Positions 60,841 to 64,000 of a stretch of DNA of 64,000 nucleotides are shown here, piece after piece. The stretch lies in the NCBI GenBank assembly GCA_965116465.1, contig OZ220687.1, positions 620,001 through 684,000 of the forward strand. The letters run 5' to 3'. Positions within the stretch are counted from its first letter, which is position 1; each line of letters opens with the position of its first letter. Both the position numbers and the translations under genes were made by a program. Source of the DNA: VXNF01 sp965116465. Lineage in GTDB: Bacteria > Actinomycetota > Acidimicrobiia > Acidimicrobiales > CATQHL01. A model generated the notes under the pieces. The model saw only the letters and a list, made by a program, of their open reading frames with translations. It did not search any database and was not told where the DNA came from.

Positions 60841-60874
60841 GCAGCCGGCAGCACCGAGCAACCCGGCAGGCACC

Positions 60875-61258
60875 TTGGACGGCTGCGGCTCCGACGCCGG
60901 CGCAGCCACGACCGAGGACTGGGTTGCGGTCGCTGCGGCCGGGGCCGTGGCGGCCGGCGAGGTGTTCGAGGCGACCCTCGACGGGGCCGACGTGGTGGTG
61001 TGGCGCACCGAGAGTGGGGTTCCGTGCGTGATGGAGGCACGCTGCCCGCACCAGTGGTCGCACCTCGGCAGCTCAGGTGCTGTCGCAGGCGAGGAGATCG
61101 TCTGCCTCACGCACTTCTGGACCTTCGCCACCGACGGGAGCGGCTGGAAGGAGAACCTCGACGGCCGCCGCGACCGCAAGGGTGACATCGAGGTCTATCC
61201 CTGCCGGGAGGTGGCCGGGGAGATCCGGGTCAGGCGCCCCCCAAGGCTCGACCCTTGA
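60875..61258 (+). CDS. Rieske-type [2Fe-2S] protein
   Basis: 127 residues from TTG. C57-P-H59 in ARCPHQWSHLG and C77-L-T-H80 in VCLTHFWTF are the Rieske ligands; the rest is a compact beta domain. Likely an electron carrier for the hydroxylase just upstream. Stop overlaps the TauE start (TTGA). Confidence 0.85.
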   Translation: MDGCGSDAGAATTEDWVAVAAAGAVAAGEVFEATLDGADVVVWRTESGVPCVMEARCPHQWSHLGSSGAVAGEEIVCLTHFWTFATDGSGWKENLDGRRDRKGDIEVYPCREVAGEIRVRRPPRLDP

Positions 61259-61971
61259 GCGCAGTCGAGCTGGTCCTCGCCATCGCCGCGGTGGCGGGCG
61301 GCGCCATCGTGCAGGGCTCGGTAGGCGTAGGGCTGTCGCTGGTGGCCGCCCCGGCCCTGGTCGCCATCGACCCCACGTTCATCCCCGGTCCGCTTCTCAT
61401 CGTGGGACAGATCATCGGCATACGCCACATCATCGTGGAGGGCAGGCACATCGACTGGCGAGCGATCAGGCACGCGCTGTGGGGACTCCCGGTCGGCCTG
61501 GCAGCCGGGTTCGCGGTCCTGGAACTCGTGCCCGAGACGGTCCGGACAATCCTGATCGGAGCCCTGGTCGCCGGCTCGGCGCTGGTGCTGCTGGCAGGCT
61601 TCCGCCTGCGCCAGACCCGTCGCACCGAGATCGCCGGGGGCCTGACCTGCAGTTTCGGAGCCATCGCCGCGGCGCTCCCCGGTGCGCCCCTGGGGATCTG
61701 CTTCAGCGAGATGCGCCCGCCCGTGCTCCGGTCCACCTCCTCGGTGTACATCGGCATCGTGGGCGGGGTGGGCATCGGGTTGCTGGTGGCGCGGGACAAC
61801 TTCGGCCTCCACGAACTCAGGCTCATCGGCTACCTGGTCCCGGGGATGTTCATCGGGCTCGCCATCTCGCGGCTGGTGCGGCCGTTCCTCGACCGGGCGT
61901 GGTTCCGCCCGGCCGTCCTCAGCGTCGCCCTCGCCGGCGGCGTGGCTCTCATCATCGGCCAACTGGTCTAG
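61255..61971 (+). CDS. TauE/SafE-family sulfite (organic anion) exporter
   Basis: 238 residues from TTG, about eight membrane helices: GAIVQGSVGVGLSLVAAPAL, DPTFIPGPLLIVGQIIG, TLIGALVAGSALVLLAGFRL-like VRTILIGALVAGSALVLL, and FGAIAAALPGAPLGICFSE. Probably exports an anionic product of the operon. The 61972-62107 spacer shows no gene. Confidence 0.88.
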   Translation: MSAVELVLAIAAVAGGAIVQGSVGVGLSLVAAPALVAIDPTFIPGPLLIVGQIIGIRHIIVEGRHIDWRAIRHALWGLPVGLAAGFAVLELVPETVRTILIGALVAGSALVLLAGFRLRQTRRTEIAGGLTCSFGAIAAALPGAPLGICFSEMRPPVLRSTSSVYIGIVGGVGIGLLVARDNFGLHELRLIGYLVPGMFIGLAISRLVRPFLDRAWFRPAVLSVALAGGVALIIGQLV

Positions 61972-62107
61972 GACCGCCGCGGACCCCGACCGGTCGAACC
62001 AACCCCCGAGGGAGGGGGCCGGGGAGCCGATTTGCGACGCCTTGCGCCCGCGCCGAAGGAGCAAACGGCACCCCGGACCCCGACCGGTGCGCCGCACAGT
62101 GGTCTGA

Positions 62108-63019
62108 TCAGCCGTCGAAGGTGGCCAGCGGGTCGGCGTGGCGGCGGTGCATCCAGGGCTTGATGTCGTCGGTGGAGGTCACCACGTTGCGCATGCTGCC
62201 GATGTCGTCGATGGCGATCTCGATGATGTCGCCGACCTCGCTGGGGCATTCCAGCGGCGGCACCAGGCACGTGCCGGTGGAGAGCACCACCCCGTCGGGG
62301 AACGCCGTGGCGCAGAACAGGCAGTCCACCAGTTCCTCGAGCGTGCGGGCCAGTTCGGAGGTGGAGGTGGACCCGCGGAACAGGACGTCTGCGCCGCGGC
62401 TGAGCCGCAGCCTGATCGTCAGGTCGTAGGCGTCGGACACCTCCCAGGCGGGCCGCATCGTGGGCGCCAGAACGCAGGAGCCGGCGAAGATCTTGGCCTG
62501 GGGGATGTAGAGCGGGTTCTCGCCCTCGATGGCCCGCGCGCACATGTCGTTGCAGACCCCGTAGCCCACGATCTCGCCGTCGGTGTTCAGCATGAGGGCC
62601 AGCTCGGGCTCGGGGGTGTCGTTCTCGGAGTCCCGACGCCGCCCGACCGGCTCGCCGTCGGTGACGACCTCGTGGGCGACGCACTTCAGGAACAGCTCCG
62701 GACGTTCGGCGTTGTAAACCCTGATGTAGACGTCCTCGTCCCCGCTCTCCTCGATCCGCGCCTCCTGCGAGACCCGGTAGGTCACCCCGGCCCCCCAGAC
62801 GGGCGTGTCCCCGTCGATCGGGCTGAGCAACCGCGGCACGCCGTCGACGGGTGCGTTGCCGCACGCCGCCTCGACCTGCTCGCGAATCTCGGCCGCGGAG
62901 TGATGCAACAGTGCGGCCAAGGTGTCAACACTCTCGATGGGGTGCACCCCATCCTCGTCAAGCACCCCCGGCCGAGCGCGCCCCGCACCAGCGTCGACGA
63001 ACCGAACGATCGACGTCAT
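62108..63019 (-). CDS. Fumarylacetoacetate-hydrolase-family protein
   Basis: 303 residues from ATG at 63019. WGAGVTYRVSQEARIEES (family start of core), ELALMLNTDGEIVGYGVCNDMCARAIEGEN (metal Glu/Asp), and SEVGDIIEIAIDDIGSMRNVV. Hydrolyses or decarboxylates beta-diketone-like acids. Followed by nothing co-oriented inside 100 bases upstream except the SDR. Confidence 0.9.
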   Translation of the reverse strand: MTSIVRFVDAGAGRARPGVLDEDGVHPIESVDTLAALLHHSAAEIREQVEAACGNAPVDGVPRLLSPIDGDTPVWGAGVTYRVSQEARIEESGDEDVYIRVYNAERPELFLKCVAHEVVTDGEPVGRRRDSENDTPEPELALMLNTDGEIVGYGVCNDMCARAIEGENPLYIPQAKIFAGSCVLAPTMRPAWEVSDAYDLTIRLRLSRGADVLFRGSTSTSELARTLEELVDCLFCATAFPDGVVLSTGTCLVPPLECPSEVGDIIEIAIDDIGSMRNVVTSTDDIKPWMHRRHADPLATFDG

Positions 63020-63116
63020 GACTGCACCCCCTCTGCCTGTGTTCCCGACGGCCACCCTACTTTGCCGCCCATCGAGCACGTCGTTGACCTCCCGACGGGT
63101 GAAGCCGTCCCGGGAG

Positions 63117-63818
63117 TCACACGATGCCGCGGCCGCCGCAGGGGAACACCACCTGGCCGGTGACGTACGAGGCCGCGGGCGACGTGAGGAACGCGACGAT
63201 CTCGGCGATCTCGGGCGGCTCGCCGGCTCGCCCCAGGGGTATCGACGACACGACCCCGTCCCGGACGGCCTCGGGCACCGCCCTGGTCATCTCCGTGTCG
63301 GTGAATCCCGGAGCGACGGCGTTGACGCGCGTCCGCGGGGCGAGCTCCCGGGCGAGGGCCCGGGTCAGGCCCACCAGTCCGGCCTTGGAGGCGACGTAGT
63401 TGATCTGACCGAAGCTGCCGAGATAGGCGCGGGAGCTCATCGAGACGATCGAACTGCCGTCGATCAACTCGCCGCGCAGCCGATCGACCAGCGCGTACGC
63501 GGCGCCGAGGTTGACCCGCAGAACGGCGCGGAAGTCCGACTCGGTCATCTTCGTGAGGCGGGCATCGCGGGTGATCCCGGCGTTGTTGACGATCGATCGA
63601 ACCCCCTCGCCGGTGGCCTCCACCAGCGCAGCGATGGTCTCGATGCCTGCCGGCTCCGCCACATCGGCGCAGACCGAGCGGGCCCCGAACTCGGCCGCCA
63701 CGGCCTCGGTGGCCGGCGCGACGTCGACCAGCAGAAGCGTATGACCGTCGGCCGCCAGACGGCGGGCGATCTCGAGCCCGATGCCGCGTGCAGCGCCGGT
63801 GACGACGGACAGGCTCAC
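63117..63818 (-). CDS. Short-chain dehydrogenase/reductase (FabG-like)
   Basis: 233 residues from GTG. SLSVVTGAARGIGLEIARRLA (NAD(P) site), NNAGITRDARLTKM, Ser in SIVSMSSRAYLG, and the YVASK motif with Tyr and Lys; ends with GQVVFPCGGRGIV. The Ser-Tyr-Lys triad is complete. Its start overlaps the stop of the gene upstream by 4 bases. Confidence 0.92.
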   Translation of the reverse strand: MSLSVVTGAARGIGLEIARRLAADGHTLLLVDVAPATEAVAAEFGARSVCADVAEPAGIETIAALVEATGEGVRSIVNNAGITRDARLTKMTESDFRAVLRVNLGAAYALVDRLRGELIDGSSIVSMSSRAYLGSFGQINYVASKAGLVGLTRALARELAPRTRVNAVAPGFTDTEMTRAVPEAVRDGVVSSIPLGRAGEPPEIAEIVAFLTSPAASYVTGQVVFPCGGRGIV

Positions 63819-64000
63819 GGCTGGAGCTTTCCGAGCTTGGCGCTCCCGAGGTCCAGCAGCTCGCCGGTGAGCACCGGATCCACCAGCAGGCCTCCGATGA
63901 CCCTTGCCGCATTCGCACGGTCCGCATCGTCCGGTAAGGCGACGACGTTGGCGGCGGCCGCCTCCCGCTGGAACTCGAACGCCACTGCCCTGGCGCAGCC
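63815..64000 (-). CDS. C-terminal part of an unidentified protein (cut by window edge)
   Basis: The last 61 residues of a minus-strand gene entering from the right: GCARAVAFEFQREAAA, VVALPDDADRANAARVIGGL, and a Leu/Lys-rich end. The stop overlaps the SDR start (GTGA), so it is in the same operon. I do not recognise the family from this fragment. Confidence 0.6.
   Translation of the reverse strand, partial: GCARAVAFEFQREAAAANVVALPDDADRANAARVIGGLLVDPVLTGELLDLGSAKLGKLQP

Overview
The window is about 64 kb of very GC-rich DNA with strong G/C third-position codon bias, frequent GTG/TTG starts, 4-base ATGA/GTGA/TTGA gene overlaps and several leaderless-looking promoters. Together with an actinobacterial-type cysM/mec pair, LLM-type oxidoreductases, AMP-ligase and VOC genes, and Pro/Glu-rich lipoprotein linkers, this points to an uncultured Actinomycetota, most plausibly an Acidimicrobiia-like lineage (inference; no rRNA is present).

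Layout. 1-4.4 kb: a sugar/sugar-acid ABC transporter (permease partial, binding lipoprotein) with an enolase-superfamily acid-sugar dehydratase, divergent from its likely FadR/GntR regulator. 4.7-5.3 kb: AbrB/PIN toxin-antitoxin. 5.5-11.5 kb: a tightly packed six-gene catabolic operon (two VOC proteins, LLM oxidoreductase, octopine-dehydrogenase-like protein, amidohydrolase, AMP-dependent ligase). 11.6-13.9 kb: two more toxin-antitoxin pairs around an orphan hypothetical. 14-17.6 kb: ATP-grasp / alpha-E / transglutaminase operon. 17.6-28.9 kb: housekeeping (thpR, pcm, rpe, clpP, tRNA-Leu, rdgB, rph, a 5'-nucleotidase, cysM, mec, a CotH lipoprotein, smpB, tmRNA).

29-38.8 kb is the most unusual stretch. 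Behind ssrA lies a headless DUF4143 gene flanked by an imperfect direct repeat. It is followed by a single 1,114-codon gene that fuses a squalene-epoxidase-like flavoprotein to a complete oxidosqualene cyclase (DCTAE motif). About 5 kb further on is an unmistakable ERG2/sigma-1-receptor-family protein (sterol C8-isomerase family), translationally coupled to a START-like (SRPBCC) protein. The cyclase fusion and the ERG2 homologue together suggest that this bacterium makes and modifies a sterol-like triterpenoid. Between them are an EamA transporter, a fasciclin lipoprotein, a sigma/anti-sigma deletion remnant and a KhtT/KhtU-type K+/H+ antiporter.

38.8-49.4 kb: a serine hydrolase, the PEP-hydrolase-like/Tm-1-like pair, a DUF2784 protein, an ABM monooxygenase, and an operon whose last gene is a UGSC-type selenoprotein. 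That gene has an in-frame TGA followed by a perfect SECIS-like hairpin. PPK2, a secreted Ig-like protein and an acyl-CoA carboxylase subunit follow. 49.6-64 kb: acyl-CoA dehydrogenase and ligase, a low-GC patch with an RTX-repeat protein and two paralogous membrane proteins, a choline-sulfatase fragment lacking its catalytic head, an amidase, a three-subunit molybdenum hydroxylase (M-S-L), a Rieske protein, a TauE exporter, an FAH-family hydrolase and an SDR. No CRISPR array, rRNA or intact insertion sequence was seen.
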